DNA of 64,000 bases from a virus. The stretch is taken from the IMG/VR virus record IMGVR_UViG_3300035698_017111, positions 62,001-126,000 of that record; one strand, written 5' to 3'. The notes beneath the pieces were generated by a model. The model was not told the DNA's origin. It was given only the letters and a program-made list of their open reading frames with translations, and searched no databases. This document shows positions 24,523 to 32,335 of the stretch, one piece after another (within the stretch, counting starts at the first letter, position 1; each line of letters opens with the position of its first letter). Made by a program: the position numbers and the translations under genes.

Positions 24523-26193
24523 ATGACTACAGCACTAGCACCAAAAACAAGTAAGATGGTTACTGATCTGACCGAGAGAGCTTCGATTCAGGTTCCAGAA
24601 AGCGTGGACACATGGTTGAAAACCGTGGATGTTGACACTGTCGCATCTATTGTGGATCGTTTCCTCGACGTTTGTACCACAGTCACTGGACGAGCCACCC
24701 ACTACAACTCCAAAGCCGATCAAGAAAGACTCATGGCAGGATTGCATACTGAGCTTTTCGACGTTGACCGTGGTATGTATGGTCTTCTAGTGTGCCTTGA
24801 GGGTGCAATGGATATCAGTAGACAAATGGCCATGTCCAGATTGCTTGATAATCCAAGAGAAGGTGAGGCTTTGCTTACAGTACATCAGGAAAATCAACTC
24901 ATCAGTCACCTTGCACTGAGCATGCCTCCACAAAGAATGTTGAAACTCTACAAGAAATTCGTAGAGCAAAAGGTCAACAACTCTCGTGCTCGTAAACTGA
25001 TCCTTCGAACGATTATTCAGCAACCAGTTGGAAGACTGGAGCATTGGGCGGTCATGTATCGTTCCAAGTTGGCTTCGGCAATCCGACATGCACTGGGACT
25101 CAAGTCCAGTTACGTTCTGGAGAAGACTCTTGAGAGGAAACTCTCCGGTAAGAGAATGTCTACAGACCAGAATAAAACTATTCGTAAACTTGTTGGTAAG
25201 TTTATGAAAGAGATCTACGATAACAATGATACCAAGAACAAAAAGTTGGAAATCATTGGCTTTATTCTCGGCATTGAAACCGGAATGGAATTGAAGAAAA
25301 CCAAGGCATATGTTGCTGTGAAGGAAGGAAATTTCGCAGCTGGTAAAGTTCTTCCTCTCGAAACAATGGAAGGTCTCAGAAGCGTTTACCACCCAAAGAA
25401 AACGGCCAAAGACATCCTTGAACTAACCAAGGATACTATGACCAAGGGTCAGAAGATGGTTCGACAGAGACAGGCCAAAGAAGTTGGTGTTAAGATTGAC
25501 CTAGATCCAAAGCAGTACGATCCTGTCAAACTTTACATCTACTGTTACGAGCAAGGTATCGATGGCCCAATCATGAAGGCTCTTGAAGAGAAGGCACAAA
25601 GTGCCGTTAAGAACCTCCCCCTTCGTTTTGGGAAGATTGGCATCCTGCTTGACAACTCAGCTTCGATGTTTGGCCACAAGACACAAGGAAACCGTCCAAT
25701 GGCAGTTGCCTTGTCGATTCGTGACTATCTGTCGGCAGCAGCCGATGAAGCAAATGTCGAACTCGTCAACAGACCTGCGAGATTGACAAAGAAGAGAAAA
25801 GCTCTTCCTCTTCCAGAGGGTGACACTTCTCTCGCACAAGCTCTCGTTCAAATGCTTAAAGAAAAGAACGAAGCTATCTTTGTTATCAGTGATGGTTATG
25901 AGAACGCTCCGGCCGGACGTTTTGCCGAAGTTCTCAAGTTGGCCAGACAGGTCGGTGTGAAGACACCAGTGTACCAGATCAGTCCTGTTGCAGCAGCAGA
26001 AGCATCAGGTATCAAACATCTGGCACCGGGGCTCGTTGAAGCTCTTCCAGTCTCGAACGCAAATAGCCTTGGAACAACATTGTTCAAGGCACTGTTGGTG
26101 GCACGTCCCAAAGAAGGACTTCGTGTTCTTATTGGAATGGGCATGAAACAGCTTGATAACATTAAGAAGATCGATTACGAAGGGAGAAAGTAA
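24523..26193 (+). CDS. Ro60-like (TROVE-vWA type) RNA-binding protein candidate
   Basis: 556 residues with AAAGGAAAGGAA ahead of the ATG. The first 360 residues are helical repeats rich in Arg and Lys. The C-terminal third is a von Willebrand factor A domain with an intact MIDAS metal site: LLDNSASM (DxSxS near residue 377), EGDTSLAQAL (the Thr) and VISDGYENAP (the Asp). Helical repeats followed by vWA is the plan of Ro60/Rsr proteins, which bind Y RNAs and misfolded RNAs and in bacteria are linked to Rtc RNA repair. The TROVE identity is inferred from layout; the vWA domain is firm. Codon use is more G+C-rich than in neighbouring genes, which may mean high expression. Two tRNA-like genes lie just upstream. 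Confidence 0.65.
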   Translation: MTTALAPKTSKMVTDLTERASIQVPESVDTWLKTVDVDTVASIVDRFLDVCTTVTGRATHYNSKADQERLMAGLHTELFDVDRGMYGLLVCLEGAMDISRQMAMSRLLDNPREGEALLTVHQENQLISHLALSMPPQRMLKLYKKFVEQKVNNSRARKLILRTIIQQPVGRLEHWAVMYRSKLASAIRHALGLKSSYVLEKTLERKLSGKRMSTDQNKTIRKLVGKFMKEIYDNNDTKNKKLEIIGFILGIETGMELKKTKAYVAVKEGNFAAGKVLPLETMEGLRSVYHPKKTAKDILELTKDTMTKGQKMVRQRQAKEVGVKIDLDPKQYDPVKLYIYCYEQGIDGPIMKALEEKAQSAVKNLPLRFGKIGILLDNSASMFGHKTQGNRPMAVALSIRDYLSAAADEANVELVNRPARLTKKRKALPLPEGDTSLAQALVQMLKEKNEAIFVISDGYENAPAGRFAEVLKLARQVGVKTPVYQISPVAAAEASGIKHLAPGLVEALPVSNANSLGTTLFKALLVARPKEGLRVLIGMGMKQLDNIKKIDYEGRK

Positions 26194-26195
26194 AA

Positions 26196-27257
26196 ATGGC
26201 TAAGACGACTACCAGCATCAGAGAGGTCCTGAGAGGGACCAAAACGGGTCGTATGCAGTCTGTGGGTAGAATGCAAGTCATTCCACTCATACTGGATATG
26301 CCCGAGGACAACAGGTTTACCTCACCAGAAATTCTCTGGATTAAGAACCGTGATTACGGTAGCATTAATCTAGACAACAGAGGTGATGTGACAACGATTG
26401 CACCAGTGGGTGCTACGTATCTCACCAAACAGTCAGCACAGGATCATGCCATCATGAATGCTGAGCTTGTTAAGGCAAAATCTGGAGTTGAAGTAGATAC
26501 GGCAGCTTGTGTCCAGTCAAGCCAAGGTGGAACTATTCGTAACGAGCAAACCGAACTCTTGATTCTGCCATATGCCCTTCGAGAAGCTTCGATTGGTATG
26601 AGAAAGACCAAGAGATACAATAAACTATGGGATGATATCGGCAAGTTCAACAAACTCGCTAAATGTGGATCTGGTAGCGAGCATCTCGAATACTTCGTAA
26701 AAACGCATGAGTCCACAATGGATGATTTCGTTGCACAGTTCGAGATCGTTCCTGGACAGGTCGGAGCAATTGTTCTGATTGATGGTGAAGTCTACGGAGT
26801 TGAAAGAGCACCTAACTGTCAGTACTGGGAAGGTGTCTGGTCTCCACTGATTCGTATGTGTTACGGATCGCAGGCTATCATCGCAGATCTTGAAGACAAG
26901 GCAAAGAAGGGTCCACGTACCAGTAACGCAATGCTAAATCCCCTTCCTTCTGATGTTGAGGATCTCGATGATATCGAGGAAGCCCTCAAGGAAGCAGACG
27001 AACAGTATTCTGAAGCTTCTATGGATGTTGTTCGCAACCTTCTGGACGATGAGTTCAAGAGAGAGGATGTCGCAAGACAATCTTTCCTCACTGACGAAAA
27101 GGAGACTGTGAATCTCGACAGAGTGACCGTAAGCAACGACCAGTTCGTTGGACAGGTCTTCCAAGACGGTCCTCAGGTTTGTTACGCATCAATGGTGACG
27201 AAGAAAGGCTGGAAGAAACATGCCAGCTGGAGAGCGGCACCGGCGTTTGATGCCTGA
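26196..27257 (+). CDS. ARPP-1-like protein
   Basis: 353 residues, 2 bases after the vWA gene. The N-terminal half has a MQSVGRMQVIPLI opening, a VTTIAPVGATYLTKQSAQDHAI block and a later Gly-rich CVQSSQGG stretch; the second half contains QVGAIVLIDGEVYGVERAPN and a WSPLIRMCYGSQAI helix. This order is like the ARPP-1 domain, which was named for its presence in predicted RNA-repair gene clusters. No catalytic mechanism is established. Together with the Ro60-like protein it forms a two-gene operon closed by a strong terminator; the stop is TGA directly followed by TAG. Confidence 0.6.
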   Translation: MAKTTTSIREVLRGTKTGRMQSVGRMQVIPLILDMPEDNRFTSPEILWIKNRDYGSINLDNRGDVTTIAPVGATYLTKQSAQDHAIMNAELVKAKSGVEVDTAACVQSSQGGTIRNEQTELLILPYALREASIGMRKTKRYNKLWDDIGKFNKLAKCGSGSEHLEYFVKTHESTMDDFVAQFEIVPGQVGAIVLIDGEVYGVERAPNCQYWEGVWSPLIRMCYGSQAIIADLEDKAKKGPRTSNAMLNPLPSDVEDLDDIEEALKEADEQYSEASMDVVRNLLDDEFKREDVARQSFLTDEKETVNLDRVTVSNDQFVGQVFQDGPQVCYASMVTKKGWKKHASWRAAPAFDA

Positions 27258-27274
27258 TAGACTTCCAAGCACGT

Positions 27275-27310
27275 AAAAACCCCGGCCAGTAATGACCGGG
27301 GTTTTCTTTT
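27275..27310. terminator. Bidirectional terminator between converging operons
   Basis: AAAACCCCGG pairs with CCGGGGTTTT around a 10-base loop, with T runs on both strands. It serves the rightward ARPP operon and the leftward genes that end at 27330. Confidence 0.9.
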
Positions 27311-27329
27311 GCTTTATATAAATCTTCTA

Positions 27330-27695
27330 TTAATTACTACTTTTAGCTCTATCGTCTTTCATGATTTCAACTTCATCAAGTTTTCCATCACGAATTACTG
27401 CTTTTAACTCCACATAACCATCACCAAACCAAAGCTCACCAGACCAATTTGTGGTTTCTGTTCTTTCATTTGTTCGTTTAAATCGACCTGCTAAATCGGT
27501 TAAATCATTCACTCCACATAGGCTTTCATCCCACTCGTAATTACACGTATTGAAAACAAGATCACCATCTTGTGTGATCTCAACTTCGTGTAGAATGTTT
27601 TCCCACGGGCCATCTTTTGTTTGCCACTGCGAATCCGTAGGGACATCGTCTGGCAAATAGTCTTCATGAATAACAAAATTATTGTACATTCCCAT
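27330..27695 (-). CDS. Hypothetical protein
   Basis: 121 residues leftward, AGGAAAG ahead of the ATG. Beta-rich, with Trp-containing strands (WENILHEVEITQDGDLVFNT; WSGELWFGDGYVELKAVI). Last gene of a leftward group before a bidirectional terminator. No family recognised. Confidence 0.65.
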   Translation of the reverse strand: MGMYNNFVIHEDYLPDDVPTDSQWQTKDGPWENILHEVEITQDGDLVFNTCNYEWDESLCGVNDLTDLAGRFKRTNERTETTNWSGELWFGDGYVELKAVIRDGKLDEVEIMKDDRAKSSN

Positions 27696-27707
27696 TTTAT
27701 TTCTTTC

Positions 27708-27881
27708 CTATTCTGTTTTTTCCATCAGAACATCACCATCAACAAAGAAGTCGAGAGTATCACCATCGACACCCTCTGGCCTAATGTAGAAAGTGACATT
27801 CCCATCAGCATCAACATGATGTCGAACAACATGATCTATTGTCTTTTGTTTTTTAAAATACTCTTCAAGCGTCATTCTCAT
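27708..27881 (-). CDS. Hypothetical small protein
   Basis: 57 residues leftward from ATG 27881, which stands 9 bases after AGGAGG (an earlier ATG at 27890 touches the ribosome site). Acidic, with strands TFYIRPEGVDGDTLDFFVDG. The start overlaps the end of the DUF5662 gene. Confidence 0.6.
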   Translation of the reverse strand: MRMTLEEYFKKQKTIDHVVRHHVDADGNVTFYIRPEGVDGDTLDFFVDGDVLMEKTE

Positions 27882-28422
27882 CTTTATCATCCTCCTCTTT
27901 TATTGTTCCACAAACATGAATATCTTTACTCCAAATAGATCCACAAATAATTTCATTTTTTCGTAGAAACGAAACAGTATTCCTCATTATTTCTTTAAGC
28001 TCATCTCCATAACCAAATCTTCCTTGATTATGTTCAAGACTCTTCTGAATATCCCCATCAGCATGTCTTTCGGTAGCAGCCAACCAATCACAAATCATCT
28101 CAATTAAATCAACAAGATTCATTTCTTTAATACCATTTTTGAAATGTTCTGGATGATGTCTATTGTGGGCATAGTGATGATCTAACGCCACTTGCATTTC
28201 TTTAAGATATTGCTTGTATTCGTCAGAACCATACGTTGTCTCCTTTAAAAGCGGAGTGTATTTGACAAATGTTGGGAATTCATCTTCCTTCAATTTTGTC
28301 TTGTCGTGTTCTATTGCCTTTAACCGCATCTCCATAAGAAGAATGTTGAGGAAATCCCTGACACGTTCTATATGTTGTTCTGTTTGTTGTCTTATTTCTT
28401 GTTCGTTAACATTATCAGACAT
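27865..28422 (-). CDS. DUF5662-family protein
   Basis: 185 residues leftward from ATG 28422 with AGAGGATTGATA ahead. HIERVRDFLN, RLKAIEHDKTKLKEDE, HHYAHNRHHPEHF, LVDLIEMICDWLAA and the closing IMRNTVSF helix match the DUF5662 family. The conserved His and Asp residues suggest a metal-binding HD-like fold, but no activity is known. Directly downstream of the radical SAM gene (2-base gap). Confidence 0.8.
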   Translation of the reverse strand: MSDNVNEQEIRQQTEQHIERVRDFLNILLMEMRLKAIEHDKTKLKEDEFPTFVKYTPLLKETTYGSDEYKQYLKEMQVALDHHYAHNRHHPEHFKNGIKEMNLVDLIEMICDWLAATERHADGDIQKSLEHNQGRFGYGDELKEIMRNTVSFLRKNEIICGSIWSKDIHVCGTIKEEDDKDENDA

Positions 28423-28424
28423 TA

Positions 28425-29189
28425 TCAATCCTCTCTCAACTTTTCCATTGTAGCGAAATACTCACGAATACAATTTCCACAATGACGACAAGCTGTTGTT
28501 CCCTTCTCGCCTTCTACCTTACCACAGGAGTAAACCCAACGATTGTACTTGAACTCAGACATAACTTCTTCCCATGCTTCTGTTGTTATGGCCCAGTAGC
28601 TATTTGTGGTTCTTTTTCTGAAAACATAGTTCTCGACATGGCTCGGAGAATCATCGCCATCACCCTGTGGTATAGCATCATCACAATAATAAGCCATAAA
28701 GGTGAGAATGACGGGTACTTCTCTTTCTGAATAATGTGCTATTGCTGTTCTAACCAAATCAATATTCCATGTATTTGTCCTTATTCGAACAAACATTAGA
28801 TTATCAGGAATAATATCCAGAAGACAAACAGATTCATCGGTGTATTCGCCTGGGTTTATTGTAAGAACAACTGGACCATCAAACTCATCAAGCCCGGTTG
28901 GAATAGCAGTATTGTAAAACTTCATATCGTAGAACTGACACGAGTCCATAACAAGCTTCTTGTCCACGTTAGAATCATTACCATCGTTCACTCGAACAAT
29001 GCGACCCTCTGCGTTATACTTGTCTGGCATATTTGGCAGATTGTCTTTCAATGGCTCAAGATATGAACGGCCAGATTGAAAAAAACAATCAGGACATTCG
29101 TTGGGACATGTACCAGTTTGCGGTATTGCGGCCAGTATTCCACTGTCTTTTGTTTTTGGGTTAATTTTGTAACCCGCAGATGCTTCCAT
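28425..29189 (-). CDS. Radical SAM-type protein
   Basis: 254 residues leftward; AAAAGGAGAAATACT before the ATG. TGTCPNECPDCFFQSG near residue 27-42 is a CxxxCxxC cluster motif as in radical SAM enzymes, which bind a 4Fe-4S cluster and S-adenosylmethionine. Later VVLTINPGEYTD and PVILTFMAYY look like core strands, and the C-terminal ACRHCGNC may bind a second cluster or zinc. The substrate is unknown. Coupled to the DUF5662 gene. Confidence 0.7.
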   Translation of the reverse strand: MEASAGYKINPKTKDSGILAAIPQTGTCPNECPDCFFQSGRSYLEPLKDNLPNMPDKYNAEGRIVRVNDGNDSNVDKKLVMDSCQFYDMKFYNTAIPTGLDEFDGPVVLTINPGEYTDESVCLLDIIPDNLMFVRIRTNTWNIDLVRTAIAHYSEREVPVILTFMAYYCDDAIPQGDGDDSPSHVENYVFRKRTTNSYWAITTEAWEEVMSEFKYNRWVYSCGKVEGEKGTTACRHCGNCIREYFATMEKLRED

Positions 29190-29211
29190 AGTATTTCTCC
29201 TTTTATGTTAC

Positions 29212-29218
29212 TATACGA
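29212..29218 (-). promoter_or_regulatory. TCGTATA promoter-like motif for the radical SAM operon
   Basis: On the minus strand TCGTATAG lies 23-29 bases upstream of the ATG at 29189. A -35 box is not clear. Confidence 0.4.
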
Positions 29219-29262
29219 CATTATACCCAGTAACTTAAGAAAAAACCTTCATAATAGCATAA

Positions 29263-29293
29263 GAAAAGGGTGATGATCCGAAGACCATCACCC
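29263..29293 (-). terminator. Rho-independent terminator of the virion gene operon
   Basis: Read leftward, GGGTGATGG and a TCTTCGGA tip pair with CATCACCC, followed by TTTTC. It ends transcription after the major capsid gene. Confidence 0.85.
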
Positions 29294-29322
29294 CATAGAT
29301 GACTATAAACACTGGGTTTAGA

Positions 29323-30189
29323 TTACGATGTTGCTGTAACGTTAACCTTAGCGATTGCATAATCATTAATAACAATAATTCCTAATTCCTCATATATAAC
29401 CCACCCTAATCTAAGCTCTCTTGGGTTATCTGCGGGAAGGACGGTGATGTCCTGACGGACTGGGATTGCACCGACATACTCGGCTGGTGCAAGGAGATAC
29501 ACGCTACCAGGTGTGACCCTGTGCGAAACGTGGATATCTGCAGTCCAGATGTGTCCGAATAGACCACTCATAAGAACGTCACGTCTTGTTGCTTCGTCGA
29601 ACACATCACGTCCGAAAAGACGGACATCAGCATACTGCTGAGGATGCATAACGATTTTTGCAACGGTCAAGTCATGCGACTCGATTAGAGAGAAAGCATA
29701 ATTCAGTGATGCGACCTGAAGGTCACCCGACTGGGTGATTGTCTGATTTGTTCTAACTGCGGCGTTAATATCAGTAAGAATTTCAGTATCTTCCAGTTTT
29801 TGAATAGCTTCCTTTGCCTTCATTTGTGCCCTATCAACGATATAAAAACGACGGGCCTTGATCTCACTCAAACGGATCTGAGGATTGACAGCGATTTCAA
29901 ACGTGGGAACCAAGACTTCCTCACCTTCGGTGATTCTATCTGGGACTGCACCACGACGAGAGATAACGTATGCAACACTTGCAACGTCTTTCTCGTAGCG
30001 GGCGAGTGCCCCTTGGGGCAACTCGTCAACCATCAAAAGCTTACGTCCAATTGCCTGGTATTCCAATGCACGTTTGATTGGTTCTACCATGGCTTGAGCG
30101 AGAGCAACACGACCTTCCGGCGTCTCCAACGCTTGGGCGATGACAGCCTCACGCTGTTCATCAGTATAGTTGGATTTTAACATAGCCAT
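29323..30189 (-). CDS. Major capsid protein (HK97-type fold)
   Basis: 288 residues from ATG 30189, 9 bases after AAGGAG; nearby ATG 30195 and an earlier open frame exist. The N-terminal helix region (REAVIAQALETPEGRVALAQAM, of which EPIKRALEYQAIGRKLL follows) and the VDELPQGALARYEKDV block are typical of major capsid proteins of large myophages. The C-terminal half has IVMHPQQYADVRLFG and YLLAPAEYVGAIPVRQDI, P-domain-like strands. It would assemble on the scaffold protein and portal encoded upstream. Codon use is more G+C-rich than in neighbouring small genes, as expected for a highly expressed protein. Confidence 0.8.
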   Translation of the reverse strand: MAMLKSNYTDEQREAVIAQALETPEGRVALAQAMVEPIKRALEYQAIGRKLLMVDELPQGALARYEKDVASVAYVISRRGAVPDRITEGEEVLVPTFEIAVNPQIRLSEIKARRFYIVDRAQMKAKEAIQKLEDTEILTDINAAVRTNQTITQSGDLQVASLNYAFSLIESHDLTVAKIVMHPQQYADVRLFGRDVFDEATRRDVLMSGLFGHIWTADIHVSHRVTPGSVYLLAPAEYVGAIPVRQDITVLPADNPRELRLGWVIYEELGIIVINDYAIAKVNVTATS

Positions 30190-30266
30190 TGTCATAAGCT
30201 CCTTTTGTGTAAAATGTGAAAGTTTTTTTATACAGACCTTTCTATGATCTGTTTCAATCAACAAAC

Positions 30267-30836
30267 TTAGACCGTAAGTTTGATTTTAACCCACGTTCTC
30301 GGAGTATCATCCGATGCGAGGTTAGATGTAAGGGGTTCGTACTCTCCGGGGATTCCACCGTCGAGAGCAGCTGCAGCGGTAACACAAACAGCAACAGTAA
30401 CTGTGCTTGTAGATGTGTGTGTCAACTTACCAGCGGTTGCACCAGAGCTATTCTCTGTGTAGAGAACGGTACCTGGAGTTGTGGTAGCACCAGTCGAGAT
30501 AACACCAGAAATGGTAGAACCAGCTGGTGTCTGAAGTGCACTATCATCAACGTCAACGAAAAATTCGCCGCCACTGTGATAGATGGTCATCATGCCGCTT
30601 GCACGAGTATCGTTACCAGAGTCACTGACACGGTTCACCCACTCATATGCTTCACTTGCACGATTTCTATCGCCAGCAAGACCGATACATGCGATGTCGG
30701 ATCCATATGCTCTAACAGCTTGACCATCAGAGTTAAGACCAACAGCCATACCCGACTCGAAGTCGTTAGTGTTTGTCGTAATCGTTGCACTAATGGGAAC
30801 CATAGATGAAACGACGTGGTAGACAGGAATAATCAT
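30267..30836 (-). CDS. Head decoration/capsid-stabilising protein candidate
   Basis: 189 residues from ATG 30836, with AAGGAGGAAG ahead. Beta-rich, Ser/Thr/Gly/Ala-rich, with no Lys-rich segments: ATITTNTNDFESGMAVGL, then GEFFVDVDDSALQ, then GTVLYTENSSGAT. It sits directly before the major capsid gene, the usual place of small decoration or capsid-fibre proteins. No named family recognised; function is by position and composition. Confidence 0.6.
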   Translation of the reverse strand: MIIPVYHVVSSMVPISATITTNTNDFESGMAVGLNSDGQAVRAYGSDIACIGLAGDRNRASEAYEWVNRVSDSGNDTRASGMMTIYHSGGEFFVDVDDSALQTPAGSTISGVISTGATTTPGTVLYTENSSGATAGKLTHTSTSTVTVAVCVTAAAALDGGIPGEYEPLTSNLASDDTPRTWVKIKLTV

Positions 30837-30866
30837 TTTCTTCTTCCTCCTTGGGAATTCCACACC

Positions 30867-32234
30867 TTAGTCTTTTTGATGTGGTACATAGTTTTCATAT
30901 TCAGCCATCTTCTTACCTAGGGTTGTTGAACCCATAAGAATTGCTTTCATATCATCTTCGCCAGTTTGACCAATTCCATCTTGCGGGATAACAATTGCTG
31001 TTGCGAGACCGGAGTCTCCCCTATTAACTTCAGCTGTAACCTGCTTTCTGGTTTCGGCCGCTTGTTGCTTAATGACATCAAGTTCTTCAACGGCAGTTTC
31101 AATGGCGTCAATATTCATTTTTCTAACGGTATCTTCAACCTTCTGGTTGAATGTTTCCGCAGATGCGTATTTTGCGGGGTTGAGGTCTCTCAGGCTAAGT
31201 GCATAAGCATTTGCAGCCTTCTGACGCTCTGTGCGGATTTTGTAACGGCTATTTTCTACTTTAAGTTGCGAAATTTCCTCTTTTGCTTCTTTCAACTGTC
31301 TGTCCAGTTGACTAATTCGTAGATTGCTGTCCTTGGCGGCTTCTTTGTCGTCGTCGTCTTTGTCGTCGTCTTTACCTTTTTCAAGCCATGGGGGAAGTTT
31401 CTTCTTCCCTTTGTCGTCGTCTTTGTCGTCGTCGTCTTTGTCTTTTTCAAGCCATGGGGGAAGTTTCTTCTTCCCTTTGTCGGACTTCTCGTCTTTTGCG
31501 TCTTTGGATTCGTCTTTTGAGTCTTCTTTATCTTCATCACCTTCGTCTTCTTCTTCTTTAGCTATCGTAAGTTTCTGATACATTTCGGCTTCGGGACGGA
31601 CCTCAATATTGTGGTCGGCGTCTGCTGCATGATTTTCTTTTGTTCCAGCACCAGCTGGCTTCTCAGAAGGGGTGAATTCTTGTACATAGGTATCTGGTTT
31701 GTTAGAAGTAGCTTTATCACCTTCTTCAGCTTCAAACGAAGTCGAATCGGAGCCCTTCAATCCAGAATTACCTTTTGATCTTGGAACTACGTCAGTATGG
31801 GAGTCTTCTCCACCTTTACCTCTGTCATAAGTTCCATCACGAACCTCTTTTGGGTTTTTAACATCGTCTCTTCCAACATCGATTTCTGGTTTCGACTTTT
31901 TCTCATCTCTTGGAACTTTGAGATCAGGATCTGATCTGTCGCCAGAATCGGTGGGTTCGGTTTGTTTGCTGTCGGAGGTCTGAGCAGTTTTAACTTCAGC
32001 AACTGTTTTCCTATAAGTTTTAACATCATCACCCTCACCATAACGACCATAAACATGACCTGTTTTAGGATCGTACTTGACTGCAGTAAGAGTCAGTCCG
32101 TTTTTCTCTTCAGGAAGCATGGAAGTAAAATGATCCGATACTTCTGATGCAGTTGCTTTACGGACTTTGCCTTCGCCCAAGTGGACGATAACCGTACCAT
32201 TAGTAAACATGGCAGTTTTAATCTTATCAGACAT
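30867..32234 (-). CDS. Scaffold-like protein with acidic/basic repeats
   Basis: 455 residues leftward; AGAGGAGAAAAGC precedes the ATG. The middle is extremely charged, with two copies of KGKKKLPPWLEK followed by Asp/Lys runs. A coiled coil (QLDRQLKEAKEEISQLKVEN) lies after it. Position just upstream of the capsid genes, helical content and charge fit a scaffolding or prohead core protein. Residues about 80-210 are clearly related to the C-terminal part of the giant protein encoded next door (shared HTDVVPR, PDSYVQEF/PDTYVQEF and KPEIDV blocks). Confidence 0.65.
   Translation of the reverse strand: MSDKIKTAMFTNGTVIVHLGEGKVRKATASEVSDHFTSMLPEEKNGLTLTAVKYDPKTGHVYGRYGEGDDVKTYRKTVAEVKTAQTSDSKQTEPTDSGDRSDPDLKVPRDEKKSKPEIDVGRDDVKNPKEVRDGTYDRGKGGEDSHTDVVPRSKGNSGLKGSDSTSFEAEEGDKATSNKPDTYVQEFTPSEKPAGAGTKENHAADADHNIEVRPEAEMYQKLTIAKEEEDEGDEDKEDSKDESKDAKDEKSDKGKKKLPPWLEKDKDDDDKDDDKGKKKLPPWLEKGKDDDKDDDDKEAAKDSNLRISQLDRQLKEAKEEISQLKVENSRYKIRTERQKAANAYALSLRDLNPAKYASAETFNQKVEDTVRKMNIDAIETAVEELDVIKQQAAETRKQVTAEVNRGDSGLATAIVIPQDGIGQTGEDDMKAILMGSTTLGKKMAEYENYVPHQKD
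31342..31482 (-). repeat. Tandem repeat in the scaffold-like gene
   Basis: Two near-identical units (around 31381-31415 and 31446-31480) encode KGKKKLPPWLEK, each flanked by GTC/GTCGTC-type triplet runs that encode Asp and Lys. Confidence 0.75.
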
Positions 32235-32335
32235 GTGCTTTTCTCCTCTTAATTTGAGTTACTCGAAGTCTGTATTGTAGTTATTCGTTAACTTCTTTTT
32301 AATTACCTTTATTTTTTTAACTTTATTTCACTTTT

